A stretch of 64,000 bases of DNA from Arthrobacter liuii (GCF_014639275.1 NZ_BMFW01000006.1:100325-164324); one strand, 5' to 3'; shown: positions 1-10,453, counted from the first letter of the stretch. Numbers and translations: made by a program. Notes: generated by a model not told the origin, from the sequence alone.

Positions 1-401
1 ACATGGAACTCCGTCACCGCCGGGCGGATGTGTGTCCACTCGTGTCCTACTGCCAGGTCGATGTACACCCGCACTCCGCCGGGGTGGGTGGCGTCGTAGA
101 ACGTTGCCACCCAGTCGCCTTGGCGGGGCACCAGGAGTACCGCATCCGAACGCGTGTAGAACGCGGCGCCGGGGCCGGAACAGAATTCGTTGGTGCCTTG
201 GAAAATCCACCACCCGTGCTGGTCTTCGCCGAGGTACCGCCCGGGCACCACCCAGTGGGCCTTGCCGTTCCATTTCCGGTTCCGGGACACCACCAGCTGC
301 CCCGGCTGCAGTCCATTGGGAACGCGTGTGGTGGTGGTGTGCAGGACCGGTCCGGACTCCCCGGCAGGCCCGGGGTACTTCAGTTCATCCTCGTCCCTCA
401 C
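1..401 (-). CDS. DUF402 domain protein (C-terminus cut by window edge)
   Basis: This reading frame starts at a GTG whose last two bases overlap the dxs stop codon (GTGA), and it runs off the left edge, so only about 133 residues are visible. The translation has the look of the DUF402 / FomD-like barrel family, with [16 protein letters not shown] near residues 32-47 and [14 protein letters not shown] near the visible end. Members of this family are small, mostly uncharacterised, and some bind or hydrolyse nucleotides. The 4-nt overlap implies translational coupling to dxs, but no functional link to isoprenoid synthesis is shown. The family assignment is fairly secure and the specific function is unknown. 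Confidence 0.7.
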   Translation of the reverse strand, partial: MRDEDELKYPGPAGESGPVLHTTTTRVPNGLQPGQLVVSRNRKWNGKAHWVVPGRYLGEDQHGWWIFQGTNEFCSGPGAAFYTRSDAVLLVPRQGDWVATFYDATHPGGVRVYIDLAVGHEWTHIRPAVTEFH

Positions 402-2371
402 AGGATCGGAAGGCTGCCGGTGGTGGGGTGCTGCTGCCCGGGCAGCAGCCTCGCAAACGGAACCTTTGTTCCCAGGACCTGCGCGACGACGTCGTGCGTG
501 ATCTGCTGGGCAGTGAGCCCAACGCGCTCCAGCACCTGGTTGCGGGTGCCATGCTCCAGGAATTCCACGGGCAGGCCCACCTCGTTCAGGGCGGTGTCCA
601 CACCTGCGGCACGCATCTCCTGCCGGATGCGGGAGCCCACGCCGCCCGCGCGGACGCCGTCTTCGATGCAGACCACCAGGCGGTGGTGCGAGGCCAGCGC
701 GATGATGGATCGGCGGACGGGGAGGACCCAGCGTGGATCCACTACGGTGGTGCTGATACCCTGCGCGCCGAGCCGGTTGGAGACGTCGAGGGCCAGTTCG
801 GACATGGCGCCGACGCTGACGATCAGCACGTCATTTTCGGTGGAGCCGGACGGGCGGCGGGCAAGGATGTCCACGCCGTCGCTGAGCCGTTCCATTGCCT
901 CGACTGCCGGGCCAACGGATCCCTTGGAGAAGCGGACCACGGTGGGGGCGTCGCTGATGGCCACGGCCTCGCGCAGTTCCTCGCGGAGCCGGGTGGCATC
1001 GCGGGGCGCGGCCAGGTGCAGGCCGGGGACGATCTGGACCATGGCCATGTCCCACATGCCGTGGTGGCTGGCGCCGTCCGGGCCGGTGACGCCGGCACGG
1101 TCCAGGACGATGGTGACGCCGGCCTTGTGGAGGGCGACGTCCATGAGCAGTTGGTCGAAGGCCCTGTTCAGGAAGGTGGCGTAGACGGCGACAACGGGAT
1201 GCAGGCCGCCGAAGGCCATGCCGGCTGCGGCGGTGAGCGCGTGTTGTTCGGCGATGCCGACGTCGATGACCCGCTTGGGGTGCTTGGCCGCGAACTTGTG
1301 CAGGCCCACGGGGATCAGCATGGCCCCCGTGATGCCGACGATATCGTCGCGTTCGTCCGCGATGGTGGCAATCTCGTCCGCGAACACGGAGGTCCAGGAC
1401 TGGGCGCCGCCGGTACCGGTTGGTTCGCCGGTTTCAGGATCGATGATGCCGACGGCGTGGAACTGGTCGGCTTCATGGGCCCGGGCGGGAGCGTAGCCGT
1501 GGCCCTTTTCCGTCATGGCGTGGACGATGACGGGCCCGCCGTAGTTTTTGGCGGTGGAGAGTGCGTGTTCCATGGCCTGGAGGTTATGGCCGTCCACGGG
1601 GCCGATGTATTTCATGCCGAGGTCCTCGAACATGCCCTGCGGGGCCCACCAGTCCTTGATGCCCTTTTTCATGGCGTGCAGGCTCTTGTAGGTGAACTGG
1701 CCCACCGGGCCGCCGTCCTGCAGCTTCTTCTTCCACCAGTCCAGGGCGCCCTCGTAGGCGGGTGCCGCGCGGAAGGAGTCGATGGTGGGCCGCAGCGACG
1801 CCAGGTAATCGGCGAAGCCGCCCACGGTGGGGGCGTAGGACCGGCCGTTGTCATTGACCACAATGACCACGCGGCGCTTCTTGTCCGCCGCGATGTTGTT
1901 GATGGCTTCCCAGGCCATGCCACCGGTTAGGGCACCGTCGCCGATGATGGCCACCACGTGCCGGTCGCCTTCGTCGGTCAGCTGGCGGGCGCGGGAGATG
2001 CCGTCGGCCCAGGACAGCGACGACGAGGCGTGGGAGCTTTCCACAATGTCGTGTTCCGATTCGGCCCGGTCAGGGTAACCAGAGAGACCGCCTTCCTGGC
2101 GGAGCGTGCTGAAGTCCTGCCGCCCGGTGACCAGCTTGTGGACGTAGGACTGGTGACCCGTGTCGAAGACGATGCTGTCCCGGGGGGATTCAAAGATGCG
2201 GTGCACGGCCAGCGTCAGTTCCACGACGCCGAGGTTGGGTCCGAGGTGGCCGCCCGTCTGGGAGACGTTCGTGATCAGGAATTCCCTGATCTCCGAGGCC
2301 AGCTGTTCCAGCTGTTCCTCGGTCAACTCGTTCAGGTCCTGCGGATTCCGGATGGTGTCCAAGATTCCCAA
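398..2371 (-). CDS. dxs: 1-deoxy-D-xylulose-5-phosphate synthase
   Basis: DXS condenses pyruvate and glyceraldehyde-3-phosphate to give DXP, the first step of the MEP isoprenoid pathway, and DXP also feeds thiamine and pyridoxal synthesis. The 657-aa protein has the thiamine-diphosphate GDGALTGG motif at about 144-151, the [10 protein letters not shown] block with His73, and [12 protein letters not shown] with the conserved glutamate of the transketolase pyrimidine domain. The chosen start is a TTG giving [10 protein letters not shown], because GAAGGAGG lies 5 nt upstream and DXS proteins normally begin MGILDTI. An upstream in-frame extension adds 20 residues with no family likeness. The stop overlaps the start of the DUF402 gene. 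A cytosolic homodimer is expected. Confidence 0.96.
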   Translation of the reverse strand: MGILDTIRNPQDLNELTEEQLEQLASEIREFLITNVSQTGGHLGPNLGVVELTLAVHRIFESPRDSIVFDTGHQSYVHKLVTGRQDFSTLRQEGGLSGYPDRAESEHDIVESSHASSSLSWADGISRARQLTDEGDRHVVAIIGDGALTGGMAWEAINNIAADKKRRVVIVVNDNGRSYAPTVGGFADYLASLRPTIDSFRAAPAYEGALDWWKKKLQDGGPVGQFTYKSLHAMKKGIKDWWAPQGMFEDLGMKYIGPVDGHNLQAMEHALSTAKNYGGPVIVHAMTEKGHGYAPARAHEADQFHAVGIIDPETGEPTGTGGAQSWTSVFADEIATIADERDDIVGITGAMLIPVGLHKFAAKHPKRVIDVGIAEQHALTAAAGMAFGGLHPVVAVYATFLNRAFDQLLMDVALHKAGVTIVLDRAGVTGPDGASHHGMWDMAMVQIVPGLHLAAPRDATRLREELREAVAISDAPTVVRFSKGSVGPAVEAMERLSDGVDILARRPSGSTENDVLIVSVGAMSELALDVSNRLGAQGISTTVVDPRWVLPVRRSIIALASHHRLVVCIEDGVRAGGVGSRIRQEMRAAGVDTALNEVGLPVEFLEHGTRNQVLERVGLTAQQITHDVVAQVLGTKVPFARLLPGQQHPTTGSLPIL

Positions 2372-2433
2372 TGACCCCTCCTTCGGGTGGTAGACGTGCC
2401 GTTTAACTCTAACGCCTCGGCTTGAATGCAAAG

Positions 2434-2472
2434 CCGAAGCCCCGGCTGGTCGGTGACCGGCCGGGGCTTCGG
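2434..2472 (-). terminator. hairpin terminator after acnA
   Basis: A perfect 13-bp inverted repeat (CCGAAGCCCCGGC and its complement) with a 13-nt loop lies 29 nt after the acnA stop and about 60 nt before the dxs start. No clear T-run follows. The position fits termination of acnA or attenuation into dxs. Confidence 0.6.
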
Positions 2473-2500
2473 GGAGATGGTGCCTGCTTGGCAGTTCCCG

Positions 2501-5326
2501 CTAGTTCGCGGAGATCTGGCGCAGCACGTACTGCAGGATGCCGCCGTTGCGGTAGTAGTCCGCTTCACCCGGGGTATCGATGCGCAGGACCGCGTCGAAC
2601 GACTTCGAGGAGCCGTCCTCTGCGGTGGCGGTGACCTTCAGGGTCTTGGGCGTGGTGCCCTCGTTCAGGGCAGTGACGCCCTCCACCGAGAAGGCTTCCG
2701 TGCCGGTCAGGCCCAGGCTGGCAGCGTTCTCGCCGGCCGGGAACTGCAGCGGCAGGACGCCCATGCCGATCAGGTTGGAACGGTGGATGCGCTCGTAGCT
2801 CTCGGCGATGACGGCCTTGACGCCCAGCAGGGCGGTACCCTTGGCGGCCCAGTCGCGGGACGACCCGGAACCGTACTCCTTGCCTGCCAGGACCACCAGC
2901 GGGGTGCCGGCTGCCTGGTAGTTCTGCGCGGCGTCGTAGACGTATGCCTGCGGACCGTCAGCCTGGGTGAAGTCGCGGGTGAAGCCACCTTCAACGCCGT
3001 CCAGGAGCTGGTTCTTGATACGGATGTTCGCGAACGTGCCGCGGATCATCACCTCGTGGTTACCACGGCGCGAGCCGTACGAGTTGAAGTCCTTGCGCTC
3101 CACGCCGTTGGCCAACAGGTACTGGCCGGCCGGGGTGTCGGACTTGAAGGAACCGGCCGGGGAGATGTGGTCGGTGGTGACGGAATCGCCGAGCTTGAGC
3201 AGCACGCGGGCGCCCGAGATGTCCTTGACCGGTTCCGGCTTTGCCTGCATGCCCTCGAAGTACGGGGGCTTGCGGACGTACGTGGAGTTCGGATCCCAGG
3301 CAAAGGTGTCGCCCGCCGGGGTGTCCAGTGCCTTCCAGCGGTCGTCGCCGTCGAAGACGCCTTCGTAGCCCTTGGCGAACATGTCCTTGTCGATCGAGGA
3401 ATCGATGACCTGCTGGACCTCGACCGGGTTGGGCCAGATGTCCTTCAGGAAGACGTCGTTGCCGGCCTCGTCCTTGCCGAGGGGGTCGGTCTCGAAGTCG
3501 AAGTCCATGGAACCGGCCAGGGCGTAGGCGATGACCAGCGGCGGGGAAGCCAGGTAGTTCATCTTGACGTCCGGGTTGATGCGGCCTTCGAAGTTGCGGT
3601 TGCCGGACAGGACGGCGCTGACGGCGAGGTCGTTGGCCTGGACGGCCTCGGAGATCTCAGTTTCCAGCGGACCGGAGTTGCCGATGCAGGTGGCGCAGCC
3701 GTAGCCCACGATGTAGAAGCCAAGCTTCTCCAGGTAGGGAGTCAGGCCGGACTTCTCGTAGTAGTCGGTGACCACCTTGGAGCCGGGGGCCACGGAGGTC
3801 TTGACCCACGGCTTGGCGGTGAGGCCCTTTTCGACGGCGTTGCGCGCCAGGACGGCGGCGGCCAGCATGACCGAGGGGTTGGACGTGTTGGTGCAGGACG
3901 TGATGGACGCGATGGTGACCGCGCCGTGGTCCAGCTCGAACTCGCGTCCGTCAGCCATCTTCACGGGGACGGGGTGGGAGATCCGCCCGGCGCCGCCGTG
4001 GGCTGCCGAGTACTTGGGCGGTTCGCGGTCGGTGTCGGAGACGTGGGTTGCTCCGCTGGTGAAGGACGGGGCGTCGGAAGCCGGGAAGGTCTCTTCGAGG
4101 GACTCGTCCAGGGTGCCGGCGTTCGCGTCGTGGGAGACGTAGTTGAGCAGGTCGTGGCGGAACTCGTCCTTTGCCTCGGTCAGCTCAATACGGTCCTGCG
4201 GGCGCTTGGGGCCTGCGATGGACGGGACAACGGTGGACAGATCCAGTTCCAGGTACTCGGAGAACTTGATGTCGCGGGACGGATCGTGCCACAGGCCCTG
4301 TTCCTTGGCGTAGGCATCCACCAGGGCCACGTTCTGCTCGGACCGGCCGGTGAGGCGCAGGTACTCCAGGGTGACGTCGTCGATGGGGAACATGGCGGCG
4401 GTGGAGCCGAACTCCGGGCTCATGTTGCCGATGGTGGCGCGGTTTGCCAGCGGCACCTCGGCCACGCCGTCGCCATAGAATTCGACGAACTTGCCCACCA
4501 CACCGTGCTTGCGCAGCATTTCGGTGATGGTCAGCACCACGTCGGTGGCAGTGGCGCCGGCGGGAATGCTGCCGCTGAGCTTGAAGCCGACCACGCGCGG
4601 GATGAGCATGGAGACGGGCTGGCCGAGCATTGCTGCCTCGGCTTCGATGCCGCCCACGCCCCAGCCCAGCACGCCCAGGCCGTTGACCATGGTGGTGTGC
4701 GAGTCGGTGCCAACGCAGGTGTCAGGGTAGGCACGGAGCGCACCGTCCACTTCTCGCGTCATCACGGTGCGGGCCAGGTATTCGATGTTGACCTGGTGCA
4801 CGATGCCGGTTCCCGGGGGGACCACCTTGAAGTCGTCGAACGCGGTCTGGCCCCAGCGCAGGAACTGGTAGCGCTCACCGTTGCGCTGGTACTCGATCTC
4901 CATGTTGCGCTCCAGTGCGCCGGAGTTGCCGAAGGCATCGATCTGGACCGAGTGGTCGATGACCATTTCGGCCGGTGCCAGCGGGTTGACCCGCTTGGGG
5001 TCGCCGCCCAGGTCCTTGACCGCTTCGCGCATGGTGGCAAGGTCGACCACGCAGGGAACGCCGGTGAAGTCCTGCATGATCACGCGTGCCGGCGTGAACT
5101 GGATTTCTGTATCGGGCTCCGCATTCGGATCCCAGCCTGCCAAAGCGCGAACGTGATCGGCAGTGATGTTCGCGCCGTCCTCGGTCCTCAGCAGGTTTTC
5201 AAGCAATACCTTGAGGCTGAACGGAAGGTTTTCTGCACCTTCAACGGAGTTCAACCGGAAAATCTCGTATTCGGTTCCGGCTACATTAAGTTTGCCTTTT
5301 GAACCGAAGCTGTCCACAGTGCTCAT
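2501..5326 (-). CDS. acnA: Aconitate hydratase
   Basis: Aconitase A interconverts citrate and isocitrate through cis-aconitate in the TCA cycle and carries a [4Fe-4S] cluster. The 941-aa sequence has the three expected cluster ligands: Cys478 in SCTNTSNP, and Cys544 and Cys547 in [10 protein letters not shown]. The C-terminal swivel domain shows the [10 protein letters not shown] block. Its length is typical of actinobacterial AcnA. The ATG is preceded by GAGGAGTCC. A Glu/Pro/Asp-rich stretch between about residues 400 and 440 separates the catalytic part from the rest and looks like a surface linker. A dyad in the promoter region (5379-5400) may be an operator. Confidence 0.97.
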   Translation of the reverse strand: MSTVDSFGSKGKLNVAGTEYEIFRLNSVEGAENLPFSLKVLLENLLRTEDGANITADHVRALAGWDPNAEPDTEIQFTPARVIMQDFTGVPCVVDLATMREAVKDLGGDPKRVNPLAPAEMVIDHSVQIDAFGNSGALERNMEIEYQRNGERYQFLRWGQTAFDDFKVVPPGTGIVHQVNIEYLARTVMTREVDGALRAYPDTCVGTDSHTTMVNGLGVLGWGVGGIEAEAAMLGQPVSMLIPRVVGFKLSGSIPAGATATDVVLTITEMLRKHGVVGKFVEFYGDGVAEVPLANRATIGNMSPEFGSTAAMFPIDDVTLEYLRLTGRSEQNVALVDAYAKEQGLWHDPSRDIKFSEYLELDLSTVVPSIAGPKRPQDRIELTEAKDEFRHDLLNYVSHDANAGTLDESLEETFPASDAPSFTSGATHVSDTDREPPKYSAAHGGAGRISHPVPVKMADGREFELDHGAVTIASITSCTNTSNPSVMLAAAVLARNAVEKGLTAKPWVKTSVAPGSKVVTDYYEKSGLTPYLEKLGFYIVGYGCATCIGNSGPLETEISEAVQANDLAVSAVLSGNRNFEGRINPDVKMNYLASPPLVIAYALAGSMDFDFETDPLGKDEAGNDVFLKDIWPNPVEVQQVIDSSIDKDMFAKGYEGVFDGDDRWKALDTPAGDTFAWDPNSTYVRKPPYFEGMQAKPEPVKDISGARVLLKLGDSVTTDHISPAGSFKSDTPAGQYLLANGVERKDFNSYGSRRGNHEVMIRGTFANIRIKNQLLDGVEGGFTRDFTQADGPQAYVYDAAQNYQAAGTPLVVLAGKEYGSGSSRDWAAKGTALLGVKAVIAESYERIHRSNLIGMGVLPLQFPAGENAASLGLTGTEAFSVEGVTALNEGTTPKTLKVTATAEDGSSKSFDAVLRIDTPGEADYYRNGGILQYVLRQISAN

Positions 5327-5378
5327 CGCAGGACTCCTCTCGCAACAGTTTCATCTTTGTCGCGCGGTTGACCGCCTG

Positions 5379-5400
5379 CTAGTTAGGACGCCCTAAGTAG
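5379..5400 (-). promoter_or_regulatory. dyad in the acnA upstream region, possible operator
   Basis: The half-sites CTAgTTAGG and CCTAAgTAG are separated by 4 bp (8 of 9 positions pair) and lie 53-74 nt upstream of the acnA start. The inner TTAGG/CCTAA resembles iron-box half-sites, but the spacing differs from the DtxR/IdeR 19-mer as I know it. The regulator is unknown. Confidence 0.35.
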
Positions 5401-5452
5401 TTCCAGGGCCCGAAAATTGCACACGGCCGGCCGAGAATACGGGCGCGACGTG

Positions 5453-5476
5453 GGACTACTACGGCCATCGTAGTCC
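5453..5476. other. inverted repeat between the methyltransferase gene and acnA
   Basis: GGACTAC and GTAGTCC are separated by 10 nt and lie just past the stop codon of the RNA methyltransferase gene. The repeat could be a weak terminator for that gene or an operator of acnA. There is no T-run in the correct position. Confidence 0.35.
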
Positions 5477-5491
5477 AAAACCGCGGCGGCA

Positions 5492-6898
5492 TCAGGGACC
5501 TTGAGTCAGCAGTGCCACGGTCTCGAGGTGGTGGGTGTGGGGGTACAGATCGAAGGCCCGGAGCCCGGCGAGCTCCCACCCGGAGCGGCGGAAGTAACCG
5601 AGGTCACGGGCGAACGACGCCGGATCGCAGGACACATAGGCAATGGCCCGGGGCTGCGATGCAACCAACTGGCCGACGACCGCTTTCCCGGCTCCGGCCC
5701 GGGGCGGGTCAAGCACCAGCGCATCGAGCTTCCGCGGCCTCTGGCGCAGGACCGTTTCCACGCGGCCCTGGACCACCTCCACCTGCGGTGCCGCGTGCAG
5801 GTTCTTGCGCGCGTCGCGGCTGGTTCCGGGCGACCCTTCAACCGAGAGCACGGACCCCGTCTCCCCCACGGCGTCGGCCAGGACGGCGGTGAAGAGCCCA
5901 GCGCCGGCGTAGAGATCGGCAACCACAGCTCCGGGGTGGAGGAAGTCCCCCTGCTGCAGGAATTCCGTGACAGCCCCCACAAGGGTTCCGGGCGCGTCCC
6001 GGTGGATCTGCCAGAAGCCTTCGCCGGTGACCCTGTATTCGTGGCCCACGGCGGATTCCTGCACCCAGGTACGCCCCCGGAGCTGCGTCACGGTGCCGGC
6101 CTGGGGATCGAAGGCCGCGACGGAAGCATCTCCCGGCATTTGCGCGGTGATTGCCCTCAGCCGCTTGTCTTTGGTGCCGGGCGCCGGGGCCAGGAGCAGC
6201 AGGGGGCGGGAACCGTTGGCCGGTGCGGCCACCTCAACCCGCTCAACGCCCTGCAGGTCCAGGTCCCACAAATGGAGGGCGTTGATGGCCTCGCTTGCCA
6301 GGGGCATCTCCCGCACCGGAACGATGTGGCCGGAGCGGTGCGCGTGCATCCCGAGTTTGCCACCGGGGGTGACCGAAAAGCTGGCCCGCGTGCGCCACCC
6401 AAGGCCGGTGCCGCCGTCGTACTTTTCCCCGACGGCCTCAACGCCGCCGGTCCACACGGACGGTACCTGCCCGAAGCCGGCAAGCCGGGTGAGCTGTTCG
6501 GCAAGGACGTCCGCCTTCAGGCTGCGCTGCCGGGCCAGCGTCATGTGCCCGAACTCGGCACCGCCCACCGGCGGATGGCCGTGGCTCCAGGCCCGCGGGG
6601 AATCGGCCGCGCGCCAGAAGTGCTCCACCCGGTCCGGTGACGCTTCCAGCACCTCGATGACATCCGCCCGCCAGAACTTGGCGCTGTCCCCGGCGTCCGT
6701 CAGGCGGACGCGGACTTTCTCCCCTGGGATGGCGTGGCGGACAAAGACCACCCGGCCCTCATGGTGCGCCACACAATGACCGCCGTGGGCCACCGGCCCG
6801 ACATCGAGCACAGCCTCTTCGCCCGTGTGGCCGGGTTCGTCCGTCTCCTGCAAAGGGGTTCCTGATGGCCGCGCGGCGGTTGAAGTTCTGGCGGTCAC
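5492..6898 (-). CDS. TrmA/RumA-type RNA (uracil-5)-methyltransferase
   Basis: This is a class I SAM-dependent enzyme of the TrmA/RlmC/RlmD family that methylates C5 of a uridine in tRNA or rRNA. The 468-aa protein has an N-terminal TRAM domain (about 30-80), the SAM site VADLYAGAGLF, LDPPRAGAGK, the catalytic-cysteine motif YVSCDPASF, and a C-terminal HHLETVALL. The Fe-S cysteine pattern of many RlmD proteins is not seen, so the exact target nucleotide cannot be assigned. The GTG start overlaps the TGA of the upstream permease gene by 4 nt, which implies coupling. In M. tuberculosis Rv2689c sits in the same place beside Rv2690c. Confidence 0.88.
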   Translation of the reverse strand: MTARTSTAARPSGTPLQETDEPGHTGEEAVLDVGPVAHGGHCVAHHEGRVVFVRHAIPGEKVRVRLTDAGDSAKFWRADVIEVLEASPDRVEHFWRAADSPRAWSHGHPPVGGAEFGHMTLARQRSLKADVLAEQLTRLAGFGQVPSVWTGGVEAVGEKYDGGTGLGWRTRASFSVTPGGKLGMHAHRSGHIVPVREMPLASEAINALHLWDLDLQGVERVEVAAPANGSRPLLLLAPAPGTKDKRLRAITAQMPGDASVAAFDPQAGTVTQLRGRTWVQESAVGHEYRVTGEGFWQIHRDAPGTLVGAVTEFLQQGDFLHPGAVVADLYAGAGLFTAVLADAVGETGSVLSVEGSPGTSRDARKNLHAAPQVEVVQGRVETVLRQRPRKLDALVLDPPRAGAGKAVVGQLVASQPRAIAYVSCDPASFARDLGYFRRSGWELAGLRAFDLYPHTHHLETVALLTQGP

Positions 6899-8871
6899 TG
6901 GACGTCCTGGAGGTTCTTTGCTTCTTCGGAGGATTTGAGCTGCCAGGGGACGCTGGCCACCATGACTCCCGGCTCGAAGTGCAGGCGGGTCTTGATGCGC
7001 AGGGCCGTCTGGTTATGCACCAACTGCTCCCACCACTTGCCCACCACGTACTCCGGGATATAGACGACAATGAGGTCCCGCGGGGAGTCCAGGCGCATCT
7101 GCTTGACGTAGTCCATAATGGGCGTGACCGTCTCGCGGTAGGGGCTGGCCAGGACGGTCAGCGGGACCGGGATTTCGAGCTTTTCCCAGTCGGTAATGGT
7201 GTGCGCCGTCTCCTCCGGGTCGATGTCCACCGTGATGGCATCAAGCCGCGAAGGCCGGGACGCGCGGGCGTAGGCCAATGCGCGCAGCACGGGCTTGCGG
7301 ATGTGCGACACCAGCAGCACGGCGTGCACCCGGGTGGGCAGCGCACGCGGGGAGGAGTCCTCGTCCACCGCGAGTTCCTTGGCCACATTGTCGTAGTGGG
7401 CCCGGATGCTCCACATGATCAGGAAAAGGATGAACATGGCCAGCAGCGCGATCCAGGCGCCCTGCTGGAACTTGGTGATCAGCACGATGACCAGCACCAG
7501 TCCGGTCATGCCGAAACCTATGGTGTTGATGGTCCGCGACTTGATCATCTTGCGCCTGACGGCCTTGTCCTTGGCGAGTTTAAGCTCGCGGCCCCAGTGC
7601 CGGATCATGCCGAGCTGGCTGAGGGTGAACGAGATGAACACGCCCACGATGTAGAGCTGGATGAGCTTGGTGACGTCCGCGTCGAACGAAATGATGAGCA
7701 CCAGGGCACCGGCGGCCAGGGCCAGCACGCCGTTGCTGAACGCGAGCCTGTCGCCACGGGTCCGGAGCTGGCGGGGCAGGTAGCCGTCCTGGGCCAGGAT
7801 GGAACCCAGGACCGGGAAGCCGTTGAAGGCAGTGTTGGACGCGAACACCAGGATAACGCCGGTGGCGGCCACCACGACATAGAAGGGAATGCTGCCCGCA
7901 CCAAAGATGGTCTGGGCGATCTGGCTGATGGCCGGGTTCTGGATGTAGCCCTCGGGCAGTGGGTTGCCGTTGAGCAGGAATTCCTTTGCAGGGTCCAGGA
8001 CGATGTGGACCTTGGTGGCGTTGGCCAGGTAGATGATGCCGGCCAGCATGGCGGCGCCGATCACGCCCAGGAGCAGCAGCGTGGTGGCAGCGTTCTTACT
8101 CTTGGGGTGCCGGAAGTTTGGGACGCCATTGCTGATGGCTTCGACGCCGGTCAGCGCAGCGGCGCCCGACGAGAAGGCCCGGAGCAGCAGGAAAGCACCG
8201 GCCAGGCCCACCAGGCCCTGGTCGAAGCCTTCCGTCGGAACGATGGTGAAGGCCGCCGACGGCGCCTGCCCGAGCTGCCCAGTGGCAGCCTGGAACATGC
8301 CCACCGCCGTCATGCCAAGGATGGACGCCATGAAGATGTACGTGGGGACTGCGAAGACGCTGCCCGCTTCCTTGATGCCGCGCAGGTTCACCAGGGCAAG
8401 GATGACGACGCCGATGGTAGCTATGACGGCCTGCTCGCCGTGGAGAGACGGTACAGCCGTGGTGAGGTACGCGGCGGCCGAGGACATCGACACGGATACC
8501 GTCAGGACATAGTCGACAAGGAGGGCCGACGCCACCGTCAGGCCGGCATACTTGCCAAGGTTCTCGTTGGCGATCTCGTAGTCACCGCCGCCTGACGGAT
8601 AGGCATGGACATTCTGCCGGTAGGAGGCCACGACAGTCAGGAGCACCACCATCACTGCCAGGCCTACCAAGGGCGAAATGGCCACTGCGCTGACACCTGC
8701 CAGGGCCAGCGTCAGGAGGATTTCGTCCGGCGCGTAGGCTACGGACGACAGGGCGTCGGACGCGAAGATCGGAAGTGCGATCTTTTTGGGGAGCAGCGTA
8801 TGGGCCAGGCGGTCATTCCGGAAGGGCCTGCCCACCAGCACGCGTTTGACGGCGTTCAGTATTGTCAACAC
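6895..8871 (-). CDS. APC-family permease, KimA-like potassium importer
   Basis: The 658-aa protein has about 12 transmembrane segments (roughly residues 30-460) and a cytosolic C-terminal domain of about 190 residues with a USP-like character. The segment FASDALSSVAYAPDEI near the N-terminus is typical of the KimA/KUP side of the APC superfamily. KimA proteins import K+ with protons and in Firmicutes are inhibited by c-di-AMP. Two TrkA-type K+ regulators are divergently transcribed next door, which strengthens a potassium role. The GTG start has a poor ribosome site, but a -10-like TAGCTT ends 6 nt upstream, so the mRNA may be leaderless. Amino-acid transport remains possible. Confidence 0.82.
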   Translation of the reverse strand: MLTILNAVKRVLVGRPFRNDRLAHTLLPKKIALPIFASDALSSVAYAPDEILLTLALAGVSAVAISPLVGLAVMVVLLTVVASYRQNVHAYPSGGGDYEIANENLGKYAGLTVASALLVDYVLTVSVSMSSAAAYLTTAVPSLHGEQAVIATIGVVILALVNLRGIKEAGSVFAVPTYIFMASILGMTAVGMFQAATGQLGQAPSAAFTIVPTEGFDQGLVGLAGAFLLLRAFSSGAAALTGVEAISNGVPNFRHPKSKNAATTLLLLGVIGAAMLAGIIYLANATKVHIVLDPAKEFLLNGNPLPEGYIQNPAISQIAQTIFGAGSIPFYVVVAATGVILVFASNTAFNGFPVLGSILAQDGYLPRQLRTRGDRLAFSNGVLALAAGALVLIISFDADVTKLIQLYIVGVFISFTLSQLGMIRHWGRELKLAKDKAVRRKMIKSRTINTIGFGMTGLVLVIVLITKFQQGAWIALLAMFILFLIMWSIRAHYDNVAKELAVDEDSSPRALPTRVHAVLLVSHIRKPVLRALAYARASRPSRLDAITVDIDPEETAHTITDWEKLEIPVPLTVLASPYRETVTPIMDYVKQMRLDSPRDLIVVYIPEYVVGKWWEQLVHNQTALRIKTRLHFEPGVMVASVPWQLKSSEEAKNLQDVQ

Positions 8872-8877
8872 CCCACA

Positions 8878-8883
8878 AAGCTA
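8878..8883 (-). promoter_or_regulatory. -10 hexamer TAGCTT, possible leaderless start
   Basis: TAGCTT on the minus strand ends 6 nt before the GTG of the KimA-like gene, placing the expected transcript start at or next to the codon. A leaderless mRNA leaves no room for a 5' riboswitch. Confidence 0.4.
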
Positions 8884-8989
8884 GTCTGATTCGCGGGCGA
8901 TGTCATGACGGGCCCCGGCCCGCCCGCACCGGGGCCATGCCGGTAGAGTTCTAGCTGCACGTTCCTGACATAGATACAGAGGAGATACG

Positions 8990-9664
8990 GTGGCGCATTT
9001 CGTGATCATGGGATGTGGCCGGGTGGGGGCAACGCTGGCGCACACGCTGGAGGATGCCGGGCATTCCGTGGCCATTATCGACCAGGACGACCGCGCTTTC
9101 CGCCGGCTCCGCCAGGGCTTCACGGGCCGGAAGGTCACCGGGGTGGGCTTTGACCGGGACACCCTCAAGCAGGCAGGCGTCGGCGAGGCCTACGCCTTCG
9201 CTGCCGTCTCCAGCGGCGACAACTCCAACATCCTGGCCACCCGGGTGGCCCGGGAAACGTTCCACGTCCCGCATGTCGTCGCCAGGATCTATGACCCGGG
9301 ACGAGCCGAGATCTACCAGCGCCTGGGCATCCCCACCGTGGCCGCAGTCCGCTGGAGCGCCGACCAGGTGCTGCGCCGCATCCTTCCCGAACAGCACCTT
9401 GCAGGGGACTTCCGTGAACCTTCCGGACGCTTGGTACTGGCAGAACTGGACCTGGACGCCGGCTGGATCGGACACCGGATCAGCAGCATTGAGAAAGCCG
9501 CGGATGTCCGCATTGCCTACCTCACCCGCTTCGGCGAGGGCCTGCTCCCTGGTGCCGGAACGGCGTACCAGGACGGTGACACCGTGCACGCCATGCTGCA
9601 GGTGGACCGCAGCGCCCAGATCGCCCAGATCCTCGCCAAAGCCCCCGCCAAGGAGTATCAGTGA
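8990..9664 (+). CDS. trkA: TrkA-family potassium uptake regulator (CeoB-like)
   Basis: The protein has 224 residues. An N-terminal RCK/Rossmann domain carries GCGRVG at residues 8-13 for NAD(H) or nucleotide binding, and a C-terminal RCK_C domain spans about 135-220. TrkA proteins are cytosolic ring-forming subunits that gate K+ transporters. The GTG start is preceded by GAGGAGATAC. The gene overlaps the next trkA by 4 nt (GTGA) and diverges from the KimA-like permease. It corresponds in position to ceoB (Rv2691) of M. tuberculosis. Confidence 0.93.
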   Translation: MAHFVIMGCGRVGATLAHTLEDAGHSVAIIDQDDRAFRRLRQGFTGRKVTGVGFDRDTLKQAGVGEAYAFAAVSSGDNSNILATRVARETFHVPHVVARIYDPGRAEIYQRLGIPTVAAVRWSADQVLRRILPEQHLAGDFREPSGRLVLAELDLDAGWIGHRISSIEKAADVRIAYLTRFGEGLLPGAGTAYQDGDTVHAMLQVDRSAQIAQILAKAPAKEYQ

Positions 9665-10419
9665 AAGTCGTTATCGTCGGTGCAGGCAGTGTCGGATCGT
9701 CCATCGCCCGGGAGCTTCTGGCGCATAAGCACGAGATCCTCCTGATCGACCTCAAACCCGAGGTGATCGGGCGCAGCGGCCTCCGCGGCGCCCACTGGCT
9801 CGTCGGGGACGCCTGCGAACTTTCCACGCTGCAGGGCGCCAAGGTGGAGGACGCCGACGTCGTGGTCTCCGCGACGGGTGATGACAAGGTCAACCTGGTG
9901 GTGTCGCTGCTGGCAAAAACCGAGTTCGGGGTTGGCCGCACGGTGGGCCGGGTGAACAACCCGAAGAACGACTGGATGTTCAACGACTCATGGGGCGTGG
10001 ACGTGGCCGTCAACACTCCGCAGCTGATGACCGCCCTGGTGGAGGAGGCGGTGGAGATCGGCGACCTGGTCCGGCTGCTGACGCTGCAGACCGGCGTCGC
10101 ATCGCTGGTGGAATTCACTGTCCCCCATGATTCGCACGTCATCGGCATGACCGTCGGAGACATCCATTGGCCCGAGGACGCCACCCTGGTGGCAATCCTG
10201 CGGGACCAGGCACCGATCACTCCAAGCCGGGACGACGTGATCGACGGCGGCGACGAGCTCTTCTTCGTCACCACCATTGCGGCTGAGGACGGGCTCCGCG
10301 AACTGCTCTCCTCCGCCCCGGGCAGCACCGACTCCGGGGAGCAGGCTGAGGGCAACGGCCAGCCCGCCACCGCCGGCGGCCATGGACATGCTGCGGACGA
10401 CGACGGTTTCGACGGCTAG
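9661..10419 (+). CDS. trkA: TrkA-family potassium uptake regulator (CeoC-like)
   Basis: This is a second single-RCK TrkA protein of 252 residues with GAGSVGSSIA at residues 7-16 in the Rossmann fold and an RCK_C domain at about 130-215. It is translationally coupled to the preceding trkA, so the two probably form a hetero-oligomeric ring equivalent to the tandem TrkA of E. coli. The last 35 residues are a Gly/His/Asp-rich tail with no counterpart in the first protein and are probably disordered. No TrkG/H or Ktr channel gene is present in the window. The only candidate partner nearby is the divergent KimA-like permease. Confidence 0.92.
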   Translation: MKVVIVGAGSVGSSIARELLAHKHEILLIDLKPEVIGRSGLRGAHWLVGDACELSTLQGAKVEDADVVVSATGDDKVNLVVSLLAKTEFGVGRTVGRVNNPKNDWMFNDSWGVDVAVNTPQLMTALVEEAVEIGDLVRLLTLQTGVASLVEFTVPHDSHVIGMTVGDIHWPEDATLVAILRDQAPITPSRDDVIDGGDELFFVTTIAAEDGLRELLSSAPGSTDSGEQAEGNGQPATAGGHGHAADDDGFDG

Positions 10420-10453
10420 GACAGTCACGGCGCCTTGGGCTCAAAACCGCCGA

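Noticed and set aside
2426..5302. Long open frame on the plus strand opposite acnA (958 aa)
   Set aside because: It has no recognisable domain, shows the Val/Gly/Asp-rich composition of an antisense frame, and lies fully over acnA. It is a high-GC shadow.
8872..8989. Possible c-di-AMP riboswitch upstream of the KimA-like gene
   Set aside because: The 118-bp divergent gap is too short for a ydaO-type element in addition to two promoters, and the permease start appears leaderless.
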